50,566 bases of DNA from RPQJ01 sp035554635. Lineage in GTDB: Bacteria; Pseudomonadota; Gammaproteobacteria; Steroidobacterales; Steroidobacteraceae. The stretch covers positions 1 through 50,566 of the forward strand of contig DATMIB010000024.1 in assembly GCA_035554635.1 (NCBI GenBank), given 5' to 3'. Position numbers and translations under genes: made by a program. This document shows positions 1 through 9,400 of the stretch, one piece after another; the stretch's first letter is position 1; every line of letters starts with the position of its first letter. A model generated the notes under the pieces. The model was not told where the DNA came from. It did not search any database and saw only the letters and a list, made by a program, of their open reading frames with translations.

Positions 1-1368
1 CAGCCGGCGCTCGACCGGGTTGTAGTCGTTCTTGTACGACCACTCGTGCAGGCCCATCTTGCGCGACGACAGGTTCATCGTCGGCGGCAGGCGGTTCGTG
101 ACCGGCTGGTCCATGCAGAAGTTGTGGATCGAGATCGCGGCCTGGTGGCCGTGTTCGACCGCCCAGATGATGTTCTTCGGCCCGAACGCGGCGTCGCCGC
201 CGAAGAACACGTCGGGACGCGTCGACTGGTGCGTCTTCGGGTCGACCACGGGCACGTGCCACTTGTCGAACTCGAGCCCCAAGTCGTTCTCGATCCAGGG
301 GAAGGCGTTTTCCTGCCCGATCGCGAGGATCACGTCGTCGGCCGGGAAGAACTGCTCGCCGACGACGCGCTCGGCCGTGATGCGGCCCCGGGCGTCGAAG
401 TCGTACTCCATCCGGTCGAACGTCATGCCAACGAGCCTGCCGCCCTCGACGACGAACGCTTTCGGCGCGTGATTGACGACGATCTCGACATTTTCGCTCT
501 CGGCATCCTCCAGTTCCCACTCGGACGCCTTGAAGAACTGGCGCGGCTTGCGCGCCATGACCTTGACGTCCTTGGCGCCGAGACGCAGCGAGGAGCGGCA
601 GCAGTCCATGGCCGTGTTGCCGACGCCGATGATCAGCACCCGGTCGCCGATCTTGTCGACGTGCTTGAACGCGACCGACTCGAGCCACTGGATGCCGATG
701 TGGATGTTGGCGTCGCCTTCCTGGCGCCCGGCAAGCTTGAGTTCCTTGCCCTTGGGCGCGCCGGAACCGACGAACACGGCGTCGAAGCCGCCGGTCTCGA
801 GCAGCTTTTTCAGGCTGTCGATCCGCGTGTTGTAGCGGATTTCGGCGCCGAGGCCGACGATGTAGCCGATTTCCTCGTCGAGCACCGACTCGGGCAGGCG
901 GAACGACGGGATGTTGGTCCGCATCAGGCCGCCCGGCTTGTCCCACTGCTCGAAGATCACGACTTCGTAGCCGAGCGGCAGCAGGTCGTTCGCCACCGTC
1001 AAGCTCGCGGGCCCCGCGCCGATACAGGCGACGCGTTTCCCGTTCTTCTGGGCAGGAACGACCGGCAGCTGGGCCTCGATGTCGTCCTTGTGGTCGGCCG
1101 CCACGCGTTTGAGCCGGCAGATGGCCACCGGCTTGTCCTCGACGCGACCGCGCCGGCACGCCGGTTCGCAGGGCCGGTCGCAGACACGACCGAGGATGCC
1201 CGGGAAGACGTTGGACTCGCGGTTGACGAGGTACGCGTCGGAGAACTTTCCGAGCGCGATCAGGCGGATGTACTCGGGGACGTCGGTGTGGGCCGGGCAG
1301 GCCCACTGGCAGTCGACGACCCGATGGAAGTAATCGGGGTGCGACGTGTCGGTCGGAGGAACGCTCAC
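1..1368 (-). CDS. GltD-like NAD(P)H/FAD/Fe-S oxidoreductase, 3' end cut off by window edge
   Basis: The reading frame is open from a GTG at 1368 to the left edge (456 codons, no stop), so the C-terminus is missing. The N-terminus has the cysteine-rich ferredoxin-like domain of the glutamate synthase small-subunit family (CQWACPAHTDVPEY, then GRVCDRPCEPACRRG), expected to bind two 4Fe-4S clusters. It is followed by an FAD-binding GAGPAS motif near residue 115, an NAD(P)H-binding IIGVGNTAMD motif and a distal FAD motif (FFGGDAAFGP). Family members pass electrons between NAD(P)H and a partner subunit or ferredoxin. No glutamate synthase large subunit is visible, so this could instead be a GltD-like electron-transfer partner of a ferredoxin-dependent enzyme encoded off the left edge. 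The start is the first plausible GTG before the conserved region; no strong ribosome site was seen. Confidence 0.85.
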   Translation of the reverse strand, partial: MSVPPTDTSHPDYFHRVVDCQWACPAHTDVPEYIRLIALGKFSDAYLVNRESNVFPGILGRVCDRPCEPACRRGRVEDKPVAICRLKRVAADHKDDIEAQLPVVPAQKNGKRVACIGAGPASLTVANDLLPLGYEVVIFEQWDKPGGLMRTNIPSFRLPESVLDEEIGYIVGLGAEIRYNTRIDSLKKLLETGGFDAVFVGSGAPKGKELKLAGRQEGDANIHIGIQWLESVAFKHVDKIGDRVLIIGVGNTAMDCCRSSLRLGAKDVKVMARKPRQFFKASEWELEDAESENVEIVVNHAPKAFVVEGGRLVGMTFDRMEYDFDARGRITAERVVGEQFFPADDVILAIGQENAFPWIENDLGLEFDKWHVPVVDPKTHQSTRPDVFFGGDAAFGPKNIIWAVEHGHQAAISIHNFCMDQPVTNRLPPTMNLSSRKMGLHEWSYKNDYNPVERRL

Positions 1369-1643
1369 AACGGTCTCTACAGGCGAAGTGATACGCGACT
1401 TTAGCCTTTCTGCCGCGGCGCGCAACACGCGTGGCTTGCCGCAATGCAGCAGCGAGGGCCGGGTATCGAATCGCCCAGGCCACTGTGCGCATTCTCCACG
1501 GGGGCGTAACGTCGATGCGTGAGACCACTGCAGGGCCGTCGCGGTTGTCGCGGATGCCCGAAGGACGACGCAAGGGGTCTGCTGGCGCCGGGACGACGGG
1601 CGTGGCGGCGCTTGCGGCGCGGCGCACCGTCGGGGTGGAAGAC
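1369..1643. other. Divergent intergenic region, no gene recognised
   Basis: About 275 bp lie between the divergently oriented GltD-like gene and the small secreted-protein gene. An open frame runs through much of it on plus, but the encoded residues upstream of 1644 are low-complexity and Arg/Ala-rich and precede a clear signal peptide, so I read it as promoter and leader sequence. No convincing -35/-10 pair was identified. Confidence 0.4.
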
Positions 1644-2093
1644 ATGGCACCTGGCCCTTCGATTTCAGGCCGCTGGCTGCTCCTCGGAATCCTGCTCGTG
1701 CCGCTGGCCAGCGGTCGCGCCGAGGTCGTGCGCACCAACGTGATGGTCACGGCCAGCGTGCTGCCGCATGCGCGAATCGAGCAGGCGGCCACGCCGACGG
1801 TCCACGTCGACCCGCTCGCCGTTGCCCGCGGTTACGTCGACGTCACGCACCAATACCGCTTGCGCACCAACGCACCCGACCGTGTGCTGCTGCACGTCCA
1901 TCCACGGCCCGGGTTCACGCAAGCGATCGACGTGAGCGCGTTCGGCGCCACCTCGCGCCTCGTGGACACGTCGCTCGAGTTCTCGCCTGCCGCCACCGGG
2001 CCGTTCGAGGTGACCTTCCGGCTGTGGCTCGCCCCGGGCGTGGCGCCCGGGACCTATCCGTTGCCCGTGCAGGTCGCGGCGTCGATCCGTTGA
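1644..2093 (+). CDS. Small secreted protein facing the chaperone-usher operon
   Basis: 149 residues. The ATG at 1644 opens a typical Sec signal peptide: a short N-region, the hydrophobic stretch WLLLGILLVPLA, and a cleavage site near SGRAEV. The mature part is short, beta-rich in character and without cysteines or known catalytic motifs; it contains an Asp/His/Arg-rich middle and ends PLPVQVAASIR. The frame extends upstream to 1431, but that part is low-complexity, so the start at the signal peptide is preferred. The stop lies one base from the stop of the opposing pilin gene, so the two transcripts converge tightly. I do not recognise the family. The neighbourhood suggests a periplasmic or surface accessory of the pilus, which is inference only. 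Confidence 0.6.
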   Translation: MAPGPSISGRWLLLGILLVPLASGRAEVVRTNVMVTASVLPHARIEQAATPTVHVDPLAVARGYVDVTHQYRLRTNAPDRVLLHVHPRPGFTQAIDVSAFGATSRLVDTSLEFSPAATGPFEVTFRLWLAPGVAPGTYPLPVQVAASIR

Positions 2094-2094
2094 C

Positions 2095-2676
2095 TCAATA
2101 CACGAGCGTCAGCACGAGCGAGTCGAGGTACGTGCCTGGCATCGCGTCCTGCAGCGCGGGGACCCTGCCATACACCGTGTGTGTCGCCGTGCGCGTGCCG
2201 TTGCCGACGCCCGGCCCGACCGTCATCGAGCCCGTGGCCACGACGGTGCCGGCGTTGCCAGTGCCCCAGACACGCGTCCGCGAAGCGTCGTTGAAGACGT
2301 TGTAGGCCAGGCGACCGCTGCCGCTCGCCATCTGTCGCGTGGTCGCGTCCGTCCCGTGCATGCCGTTCGACAGCGTGATCGTGTAACCCACGCTCGTTGC
2401 GCTCGGCGGCACGTATGAACAAGTCACCGTGAGCGTGGTGGCCGTGTCGTCCGGCGACGGGGCGGCGGGGTCGTAGCCGCCGAACGCGAGCGCGATCGAG
2501 GTGATCGAGCACTCGGCGCCGGCGCGCGCCACACCTGCCACGCCGAGGCCGAGGATCAGCGCGGCGAGCGCCGCACACGACGGCGTGAAGCGGTGCGCCG
2601 GCCTCTTCACCTGTCCCGCTCGCGGGAGAGATCGCGCGCAGCGCGGGTGGGGGTTGTCACGGTACGAGGAGCTCAT
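2095..2676 (-). CDS. Spore coat U (SCPU)-domain minor pilin/adhesin
   Basis: Last gene of the chaperone-usher operon. The mature protein has the SCPU hallmarks: AECSITSIALAFGGYD near the start, a cysteine pair (ECS and TCSY), YTITLSNG, the tract RLAYNVF, and the end LDSLVLTLVY, a C-terminal beta strand of the type donated to chaperone and usher. The ATG at 2676 overlaps the usher stop as ATGA; an ATG at 2682 is also possible. The first ~20 residues are encoded by a REP-like repeat (2607-2660). A GTG at 2610 would give a more ordinary signal peptide (KRPAHR then a hydrophobic core ending GVARA), so the true start may be downstream. Predicted role: subunit of an SCPU-type surface fibre. Confidence 0.8.
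   Translation of the reverse strand: MSSSYRDNPHPRCARSLPRAGQVKRPAHRFTPSCAALAALILGLGVAGVARAGAECSITSIALAFGGYDPAAPSPDDTATTLTVTCSYVPPSATSVGYTITLSNGMHGTDATTRQMASGSGRLAYNVFNDASRTRVWGTGNAGTVVATGSMTVGPGVGNGTRTATHTVYGRVPALQDAMPGTYLDSLVLTLVY
2607..2660 (-). repeat. REP-like palindromic repeat at the usher/pilin junction
   Basis: Read on minus, this stretch contains the blocks CACCCGCGCTGCGCGCGA, TCTCCCGCGAGCGGGA and CAGGTGAAG in that order. The same blocks in the same order occur at 17990-18036 on plus (CACCCGCGCTGCGCGCGA, TTTCCCGCGTGCGGGA, GAGGTGGAG). The CCCGC-GCGGG element can form a hairpin. It overlaps the 5' end of the second pilin gene. Confidence 0.65.
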
Positions 2677-4985
2677 CGGCATCGCACCGTGCCCAGGTCG
2701 GGCACCGGGTCGTTGCCGGCGGGTCGACGGACTGCCACGGAGCATTCGCCCCCTTGCCACTGCAACCGCACCCGCGCGGACTGCTCGAGCCCCTCGACGT
2801 AGAGCATGCCGTCGAGCGCGACCGGGAACGACCGTTCGTCGCCGAGCGTGGCGACGGCACCGGCTGGCACGACCGTGCCGTCCGCCTGCACGAGCCGCAT
2901 CGTCGCGGCATGCGCCCGCGTCACGGGAAACCTCACGACCGCACCGCTGCGAAAGGCAGGCGTGACCACGATCGTCGTCTCGGCGATGGCACCGTCCATC
3001 GGCACCTCGACCGGGTCGACGCTGACCGCGTTGCGCTCGTACGCGCGCAACGCGTCGACCAGCACGCGGCCGTGCGCATCGGTGCGACCGACCGGTTGGT
3101 TGTCGAGATAGACGTGCAGCCCCTCGTAGTCGGCCACCTGCACGACGGCAAAACTCTGGTCGAGCCGACGCGCCCGCATCACGCCTGCCGAGGTCACCGC
3201 AAACGCGCCCGTGCCGCCCAGCCGCACGCCCGACGCGTCGTGTCGCTGCGCATAGTCGAGGCTCCCGACACCGGCGCGGCCTTGCCACGCGACGCTCGCG
3301 TCCTGTTCGTCGATCGAGGACAGCGCCAGCCGGTAGCCGAACCCGGTGTCGCTCGGCAGGTCGCGCTGCAACGTCGTGAAGGCGGCGAAGCCGCCTCTTT
3401 CGCGGGTCGGTCGCGACGAGTGCTGCAGCGCCGAACTCAGTGTCCGGCGCTCGCCGAGCGGCAGCGTCCAGGTCAGCAGCACCGAGGAGTCGTCGTCGGT
3501 CGTCGCGTGCGACGCGAAGAGGCCGAGGTAGCCGAGCGAGCCCAGTGTCACCGAGTAACTCAGCCCGAGGGTCTGCAGAGGGGCCGCGTCGTGGAAGGTC
3601 TGCAGCCCGTACGCGAACTGCAGGTTGCCGAACCGCTGCAGGTCGAAACCGAGCCCGGCGAACGTGCGCTGCTGCGGCGCGTGCCCGAGTACACCCATGC
3701 CCACCTGGCGAAAGCCGGTGCTCGCAAACTGGGTCTGTGCATACGCGCTGATGCGCGTGCCGCTGCGCTCGATGCCCACGCCGGCAAGGTAGCCCGCGTC
3801 GCCCGTGTCGCCGCCGGCCACGAGGTGACCGGTGACGACGCCGAGCTGGCCGGCCTGCCACGCCGCATCGATCCCGGCCGCCAGCGTGCCGTCCGCCTGC
3901 GCCTCGAAACGCGCGCCGGAAGTGAGTGTGTCGCTGATGCCGCGTCGCCAGGTCGCCGACCCGACGAGGTCGCCGTACGCAAAGCTGCTGGCGCCGTAAT
4001 CCTCGCGCAGGCTGCCGACCTCGACGCCGTACTCCGCGAGGCCGCGCCGCAGCAGCGCGGTGCCGGAATAGTAGGGTTGCGTGATGACTTGCTGGCGACC
4101 GAGCGTGTCGGTGACCACGACCTGCAGCTGCCCCGCACCCGTGAGCACCGGCAGGTGGTCGATCGAGAACGGCCCGGGGGGCACCTGTTCGCTCGCGACG
4201 GGCCGGTTGTTGACGAAGACGTCCACGGTCGACGGCACGACGGCTTCGCCGCGCGCGGCCAGCAACGGCGTGGTGACGAGCGTGGGCTGGGTGCTGAAGT
4301 TCGTGCCGAACTGCAGGCCGCCGACGCGGACGGCGTGGCCCCAGGCACCGGGCGTCGAGATCGCGTCGCCGACGCGCAGCGTGGCGAGACGGTCGGGAAA
4401 GTCGCGAGTCCACGTCGTGTCGAGACGCACGACCTCGTGCTGCTTACGGTCGAAGCGCGCAGCCATCGTGCCCGTGACGACACCCTGGTCGCCGAACACC
4501 CCGAGCTCGAACAGGCCGCCGCCCTGCGGGCCCTGCTGGTCGTGCTGGGCGAAGACGTCGTAGTTGACGAAGGCGCCCGGCGTCGTGTGCCCTGGGCGCG
4601 CCAGATCGGCCGTCGACGTCGCCTGGAGCTGCGTCGGCAGGAAGGCCTGCGGCGGCAGCGTGACCTGGCCCGATTGTGTCGTTTCGTCGAAAATCACGAC
4701 CGCCCCGAACTCCGGGCCGAGGCGGTAATAGCGTTCGCCGTTGACCTGCATTGCACCACGCGCCGGAGCGCGCAGCCGCAGCGCCGGCAAGTCGGCCGCG
4801 CGCAGCAGCAACGTGCCGTCGACGTCCCGACGCACGACGAGCGTGGTGGTGTCGCCCTGGTCGTTGATGCGCAGCTCGACGATCGACTCGACGAACGGCT
4901 CGACCGCGGCGCTCGCGGCCGTCGCGGCGCCGCCGCCGGCGGCGGCCAGCATGAGCGCGGCGGTGATGCAATGGCGCAGCCGCAC
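2673..4985 (-). CDS. Outer-membrane usher of an SCPU-type chaperone-usher pilus
   Basis: About 770 residues, matching the shorter ushers of spore-coat-U systems rather than the ~850 of FimD. The GTG at 4985 follows the chaperone stop by two bases and opens a signal peptide (LRHCITAALMLAAAGGG). Recognisable family features are the N-terminal chaperone-binding region with GERYYRLGPEFGAVV, the barrel and plug stretch VDVFVNNRPVASEQVPPGPF followed by QLQVVVTDTLGRQQ, and the C-terminal DNQPVGRTDAHGRVLVDALRAYERN with VPMDGAIAETTIVV. The role is to form the outer-membrane pore that receives chaperone-subunit complexes and assembles them on the surface. Its stop overlaps the start of the downstream pilin gene. 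Confidence 0.93.
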   Translation of the reverse strand: MRLRHCITAALMLAAAGGGAATAASAAVEPFVESIVELRINDQGDTTTLVVRRDVDGTLLLRAADLPALRLRAPARGAMQVNGERYYRLGPEFGAVVIFDETTQSGQVTLPPQAFLPTQLQATSTADLARPGHTTPGAFVNYDVFAQHDQQGPQGGGLFELGVFGDQGVVTGTMAARFDRKQHEVVRLDTTWTRDFPDRLATLRVGDAISTPGAWGHAVRVGGLQFGTNFSTQPTLVTTPLLAARGEAVVPSTVDVFVNNRPVASEQVPPGPFSIDHLPVLTGAGQLQVVVTDTLGRQQVITQPYYSGTALLRRGLAEYGVEVGSLREDYGASSFAYGDLVGSATWRRGISDTLTSGARFEAQADGTLAAGIDAAWQAGQLGVVTGHLVAGGDTGDAGYLAGVGIERSGTRISAYAQTQFASTGFRQVGMGVLGHAPQQRTFAGLGFDLQRFGNLQFAYGLQTFHDAAPLQTLGLSYSVTLGSLGYLGLFASHATTDDDSSVLLTWTLPLGERRTLSSALQHSSRPTRERGGFAAFTTLQRDLPSDTGFGYRLALSSIDEQDASVAWQGRAGVGSLDYAQRHDASGVRLGGTGAFAVTSAGVMRARRLDQSFAVVQVADYEGLHVYLDNQPVGRTDAHGRVLVDALRAYERNAVSVDPVEVPMDGAIAETTIVVTPAFRSGAVVRFPVTRAHAATMRLVQADGTVVPAGAVATLGDERSFPVALDGMLYVEGLEQSARVRLQWQGGECSVAVRRPAGNDPVPDLGTVRCR

Positions 4986-4987
4986 CG

Positions 4988-5755
4988 TCAATCCGCCGAG
5001 AGGACCAGCTCCGTCGCAAAGGCGCCGCGGTCGGTGGTGCCCTCCAACCGATACGGTCCATTCGCGCTGGATTGCGCTCGCACAGACGCGTCGCGACGAC
5101 TCTCGCGGGTGTTGTCGAACGTCCAGCGTCGCGTCGCGCCCGGCAGGACGTAGGCCAGTGCCGGTTGCGCGGCTACCGGCGCGTCGGTCGGCACGTGCTT
5201 CAGCGCAAACCGATGGATGCGTGCGTGCGCTGCGCCGCCGTTGTGCGCCTCGAGCTCCAGCGCGCCAGTGGCCGTGCGCGTAGCGGACCACGTGAGCTCA
5301 GGCTCGGCGGGCGCGGACGGCGTCACGAACACCGGCACGCTGAGCCGCAGTGAGACCTGCAGGCCGGTGAAGTCGGCCCGCGCGGCCTGCGGGACCTCCT
5401 GCATCACGAGCCGGTACGCCAGTTCGCGCACCGGGTCGACGGGCCGTCGCAACGCCACGCGGACGAGCTGCGAGCCGCCCGGGGCCAGCGTGAACACTGC
5501 AGGCGAGACGAGCAGGTCGCGCGTCGGGGTCAGTCCGTCCTCGCCGCCGTCCTGCAACCAGGCCAGTCCTTCGGCCTGGACGACGACGGCCGTCGCGTCC
5601 TCGTTGCGCACCGTGAGCGCAGCCGTGCCCGCGTTGCCGGAGAGGTCCACGCGCAGCGGCGAGATCGTGAAGGTCCCGGCGACGGCTGCGGGCGACAGCG
5701 TGGTGAGCGCTGCCAGCCCGCAGGCGATGCGCACGAGGAAGCCAGGTGCTGGCAT
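4988..5755 (-). CDS. Periplasmic PapD-like pilus chaperone
   Basis: 255 residues with a signal peptide (VRIACGLAALTTLSPAAVA) and the two-domain immunoglobulin-like fold of PapD chaperones: TFTISPLRVDLSGNAGTAAL at the N-terminus, the LVRVALRRP strand, YRLVMQEVPQ, and SLRLSVPVFVTPSAP at the domain junction. It should bind pilin subunits in the periplasm by donor-strand complementation and deliver them to the adjacent usher. It starts 12 bases after the first pilin gene stop and ends two bases before the usher start, so the genes are probably co-transcribed. It has the ~250-residue length normal for the family. Confidence 0.93.
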   Translation of the reverse strand: MPAPGFLVRIACGLAALTTLSPAAVAGTFTISPLRVDLSGNAGTAALTVRNEDATAVVVQAEGLAWLQDGGEDGLTPTRDLLVSPAVFTLAPGGSQLVRVALRRPVDPVRELAYRLVMQEVPQAARADFTGLQVSLRLSVPVFVTPSAPAEPELTWSATRTATGALELEAHNGGAAHARIHRFALKHVPTDAPVAAQPALAYVLPGATRRWTFDNTRESRRDASVRAQSSANGPYRLEGTTDRGAFATELVLSAD

Positions 5756-5767
5756 CGGCTGGCCCGA

Positions 5768-6271
5768 TCAGTACGAGACGGTGACGACGATCGAGTCGGT
5801 GTAGCTGCCGGCCGGCGCATCCTGGTTCGCCGCGCTGTTCGGCAACTGGCCGTAGATCGTGTGCGTCTTGACCTTGCTCGCCGACATGCCGGAGCCGGTG
5901 CCGCCGAGCGTGCCGGTCGAGGCGGAGCCGTCACCCCAGACCGTGCTGTAGGCGCTCGACGTGTACAGGTTGTACTGCAGCGAGTTGCTGCCGCCATTGC
6001 CGAGCAGGCGCTGCGTGAACGTGCCGCTGCCCGCGCTCAGCAACACCGTGTACGGCGTGCCGTTGGAGCAGCGCACCGACACGTCGCCCGAGGTGGTCAA
6101 TGCCGTCGAGCCGTCGTAGCTGCCGAAACTGAGGCTCTGTGCGCCGACCACGCAGTTGCCAGCGACGGTCGCGGTGACGGTGATGGACTGGGTCTTGGTC
6201 GCGGCCATCGCAGGCATCGCGGCTGCGACCAACACGCCGGCCACGACGGGTACGAGTTTCTTCGTGTGCAT
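5768..6271 (-). CDS. Spore coat U (SCPU)-domain major pilin
   Basis: 167 residues, first gene of the chaperone-usher operon. Signal peptide MHTKKLVPVVAGVLVAAA with cleavage after AMA. The mature protein starts ATKTQSITVTATVAGNC and has SLSFGSYD, a paired cysteine (VRCSNG), TPYTVLLSAGSG, LQYNLYTSSAYSTVWGDG and a terminal SIVVTVSY strand, all typical of SCPU-domain subunits. It is smaller and cleaner than the operon-distal pilin, so it is the better candidate for the bulk subunit. The promoter must lie in the 190 bp upstream, which holds two inverted repeats. Confidence 0.9.
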   Translation of the reverse strand: MHTKKLVPVVAGVLVAAAMPAMAATKTQSITVTATVAGNCVVGAQSLSFGSYDGSTALTTSGDVSVRCSNGTPYTVLLSAGSGTFTQRLLGNGGSNSLQYNLYTSSAYSTVWGDGSASTGTLGGTGSGMSASKVKTHTIYGQLPNSAANQDAPAGSYTDSIVVTVSY

Positions 6272-6299
6272 GAATCGCTCTCTTCGAGTTGTTTATCGA

Positions 6300-6315
6300 C
6301 ACGACATATGTCGTG
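6300..6315. promoter_or_regulatory. Perfect 16-bp palindrome upstream of the pilus operon
   Basis: CACGACATATGTCGTG is its own reverse complement and lies 29 bp upstream of the major pilin start. A perfect palindrome of this length at that place is a candidate operator for a dimeric regulator. The regulator is unknown. Confidence 0.45.
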
Positions 6316-6355
6316 GAGGGCGATTCTTCAGAACGCGACCGAAGCGAAGCGTGAG

Positions 6356-6390
6356 CCAGATCGGACTTTCCATAAGCCCAACCGATCTGG
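6356..6390. promoter_or_regulatory. 9-bp inverted repeat between the CHAT gene and the pilus operon
   Basis: CCAGATCGG (6356-6364) and CCGATCTGG (6382-6390) form a perfect stem with a 17-base spacer. It lies ~90 bp upstream of the pilin start and ~110 bp from the end (on plus) of the CHAT gene body. It has no T-tract, so it looks more like a second operator or leader hairpin than a terminator. Confidence 0.4.
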
Positions 6391-6461
6391 ATGCAAAATC
6401 GCTCAAGAAATCGAGCGTCCGGCCGGGGGTGGCTTCGGCTCAGCGGCCAATGCGACGCGCG

Positions 6462-9400
6462 TCACGCTTTTGCGGCGAGACGAAACTCCGGGCTGCCGTA
6501 GTGAACGTAATCCGCCCAGTCGAGTGACGGCAGGGCCGCCACGCGGCGACGCGCCGCAAGCACCGCGTCGCCCAGCGCATCGCCCTGCAGCAGTGCCTCG
6601 TACAGCGTGCGCGAAAACGCCAGCGCAGCCTCGTCGCCGACCGGCCAGTGCGTGCCGAGGAAGCTCGCGACGCCGCCCGAAAGGAAGCCCTCGGCCACGC
6701 CGGTCATCGAACGTTGCTGTCGTGCGCGCGTCGATCGGGTGCCGACCTGCGTCGCGACCGGCGACCGGCGGCGCACCCGCGCCGACTCGCACGCGTTGCA
6801 GAACACGAGCGCCGGCAGGCTCGTCAACGCCTCGAGGTCGGCGCTGTGCAGCACCTGCTTGTCTGCACACACCAGGCCGCCGGTGCCTGGGTTCTTCGGG
6901 TCGAAGAACGCGTGTCCGGCGAAATGGAGCACGTCGAAGTGGCCGCTCGCGAGCGCCGCGAGCACGTGTGCCCGTGTGGCCGCCTTGCCCTGCAGCACGT
7001 CGAGCGCCACGCCGCGTTCACGCAGCAGTCCCTGCAGCACGGAGCCTTCGGCCGCCGCGCCCGGCAGGTCACGGGTGGGGTCGACGACCAGCAGCAGGCG
7101 CAGCGGCCCGCCCGTCGCGCCGTCATCGCGCCAGCGCGCGACGGTCAGCGCTTCGCTCTGGTAACGCCGGCTCATGCCGGCGCCGAGTGCGGGGTGGGTG
7201 TCGCCGAGACGCAGCACCTCCCACGGCACGCGCGAGGTTTCGCGATCGTGCACGACGACGAGCGGTCGCCCGAGCATCGTCTGCAAGCCCTCGCGCACCG
7301 ATGCCGCCAGCAGCAGCCGGCCCAGCGCCGTGCCGATGCGCGTCACGTCGCGCGACGTCGCGGTGCCGTCTTCGAGCGGCGCCAGCCGTCGCTGAAGTTC
7401 GGAGCGTTCGAAGGTCGCCGATCCCGAAAGCACGCCGGCCTTGGCGCCGGCCGTCAGCAGCGACGAACGACAGACGAAGTCGTCGCGGCCGCGCGCCTCC
7501 ATGCCGACGAGCAGGTACGCGGGTTCGCGCGCCCGTGACGACGTGGCCGCCACGCCGCGACCCGGCCGGCCCTTGCGACCTTGCGCCTCGTCGGCGGGCG
7601 CGGCCTCGTCGACCACGATCTCGAGGTCCGGACCCGAAAGCTCCGTCGCCAGTCGACGCACCGCGCGGACCAGCGACTGGTACTTGCGTCGATCGATTTC
7701 GCAGAGCGTGATCCGGCGCAGGACCCGGTCGGGGTCCGCGTGACGCAGCCCCTCGAGAAAGCCACGCAACTGGTTCTCGGCCGCCATCGCAACGGGCGTG
7801 CCCGAGCCCGCGCCGAACAGCACCGTGGCGAAGTCCTCGACGTGCGTACGGGCAAACGTCCGCACGATGTTCTCGGCGACGAACGCGGCCGGTTCGGCCC
7901 CGAAATCGTCGAAGTCGCCGAGACCCGCGAACAGCACGAGCTCGGCGAGCAGCGCACTGCGCGTGGCGGGCAGCACGAAGACCTGGCCCGGCTGGCCGCC
8001 GAACATGCGACGCAACGTGAACTCGCGGATCGCGCCGCCGAGCGCGGCGTCGACGGCCGCGGCGGGTCCGGCGGGATCGACGTTGCGGAACACGCCGAGC
8101 ACGATTGCCCGCGCGTTGGCATCGACGATGCTGCCGTGCGCGAGGCGCAGTTCGAGCACGCGGCGCGCGGTCGCAACCGCCGTCGCCGCGGGACGTACGG
8201 CTTCGAAGGCGCGCTCGAGTGCGGCCGGCGCCACCGCGCCGTGGAACTCGGGCGAGACGACGGGCTCGAGCAGACGCCGTCGTGCATCGGCCGACAGGTG
8301 CTGCCAGCGCACCTTGTGCGGCGCGACGCGGCGCAATGCAGCTTCGCTGAGCGGTCGTGCGGCGACGGTACGTGCGCGCGAGGCGGTCTGCGACAGGCGC
8401 TCCGTGGTACCGGTGCGCAACAGGTCGACCGCGGCGGCGATCACGCGGCCGTTGTTGGGCAGGCCGCCGTGCTTTTCGCCGACGTACCAGGCCTGGTCGC
8501 CGGGGCGCACCGCGAGCTCGAGCGGCACGGTGGCATCGCCGCGCGGCGACACTGCGAACGAGAACGCGCTGCCGTCGAGCGTGACGCCCGTGACGGTGTC
8601 CTGGCGCACGCCGGCGATGTGCAGGCAGCGTTCGTCCGGCTCCGGCCACGCGGCCTGTTGTGCCGCGGCCTGCGCGAGCATCGCCGGGTCCGGACGCAAC
8701 GTGTCGGCGGGCCACTGGTCCGCGTCGAACAGGTTCGGCCCGCCTGCGAGCCGCGGGTCCGGCAGCAGCTCGTGCAGCGAAGGCAGTGTCCGGAACACGA
8801 TGCGCGCGAGGTCCTCGGCGCTGTGGCGCCGGTCGAGTGCTGCGAGCTTGCGCACGGTCGGGTACACGCCACGCAGAGCGAGCACCGAGGCGAACGCGCC
8901 ATGGTTCGGGGCGCCGAGCTGGACCACGCGCCGGATGCGCTCGGCACGCTGGCGCGCGAGCGCGACGCGCGCGACCACTCCCCCCATGCTGTGGCCGACC
9001 ACCAGCACTTCGTCGGCGGGGGCGTCCGCCGCGATGCGTGCATTGAGCTCGTCTGCGAGGTCGCCGATGCTGCGACGCCAGTCGTAGGGGTGCAGGTGCG
9101 TGTCGAAACCGGCGATGCGCAGCGACAGCTTGAGCTTGAGGCAGTTGAGCAGCAATGCGCCCAGGGCGACCAGGCGCGCACCAGCCGGCAACGCGAGCCG
9201 CGTCAGGTGCCCGGCCGCGATTTCGACGAGGTCGACCCAGAGCACGTCGTCGAGCAGGACGCCGCGGGCACCGAGACGCGAGCCCATCAACCCCGGCAAC
9301 ACGTAGACACGCGGTCCCCGCGGCGCGCGCCTGGCAGCCGCACGACGCGCCAGCGCGCTCAGCTCGCGATAGCCCTGCTCGCCGAACAGCGCGACGAGTT

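Noticed and set aside
46..1404. Long plus-strand open frame opposite the GltD-like gene
   Set aside because: It is the antisense shadow of a gene with intact Fe-S and FAD motifs. Its translation is Arg/Val/Asp-rich with no motif, as expected from GC-rich third-position bias.
2754..5153. 799-codon plus-strand open frame opposite the usher gene
   Set aside because: The opposite strand encodes a recognisable usher and chaperone; this frame has shadow composition and no ribosome site.
7123..8715. Separate gene inside the CHAT fusion on the same strand, other frame
   Set aside because: It is an out-of-phase frame with Arg/Gly/Ala-rich composition, while the main frame is continuous through both catalytic domains.
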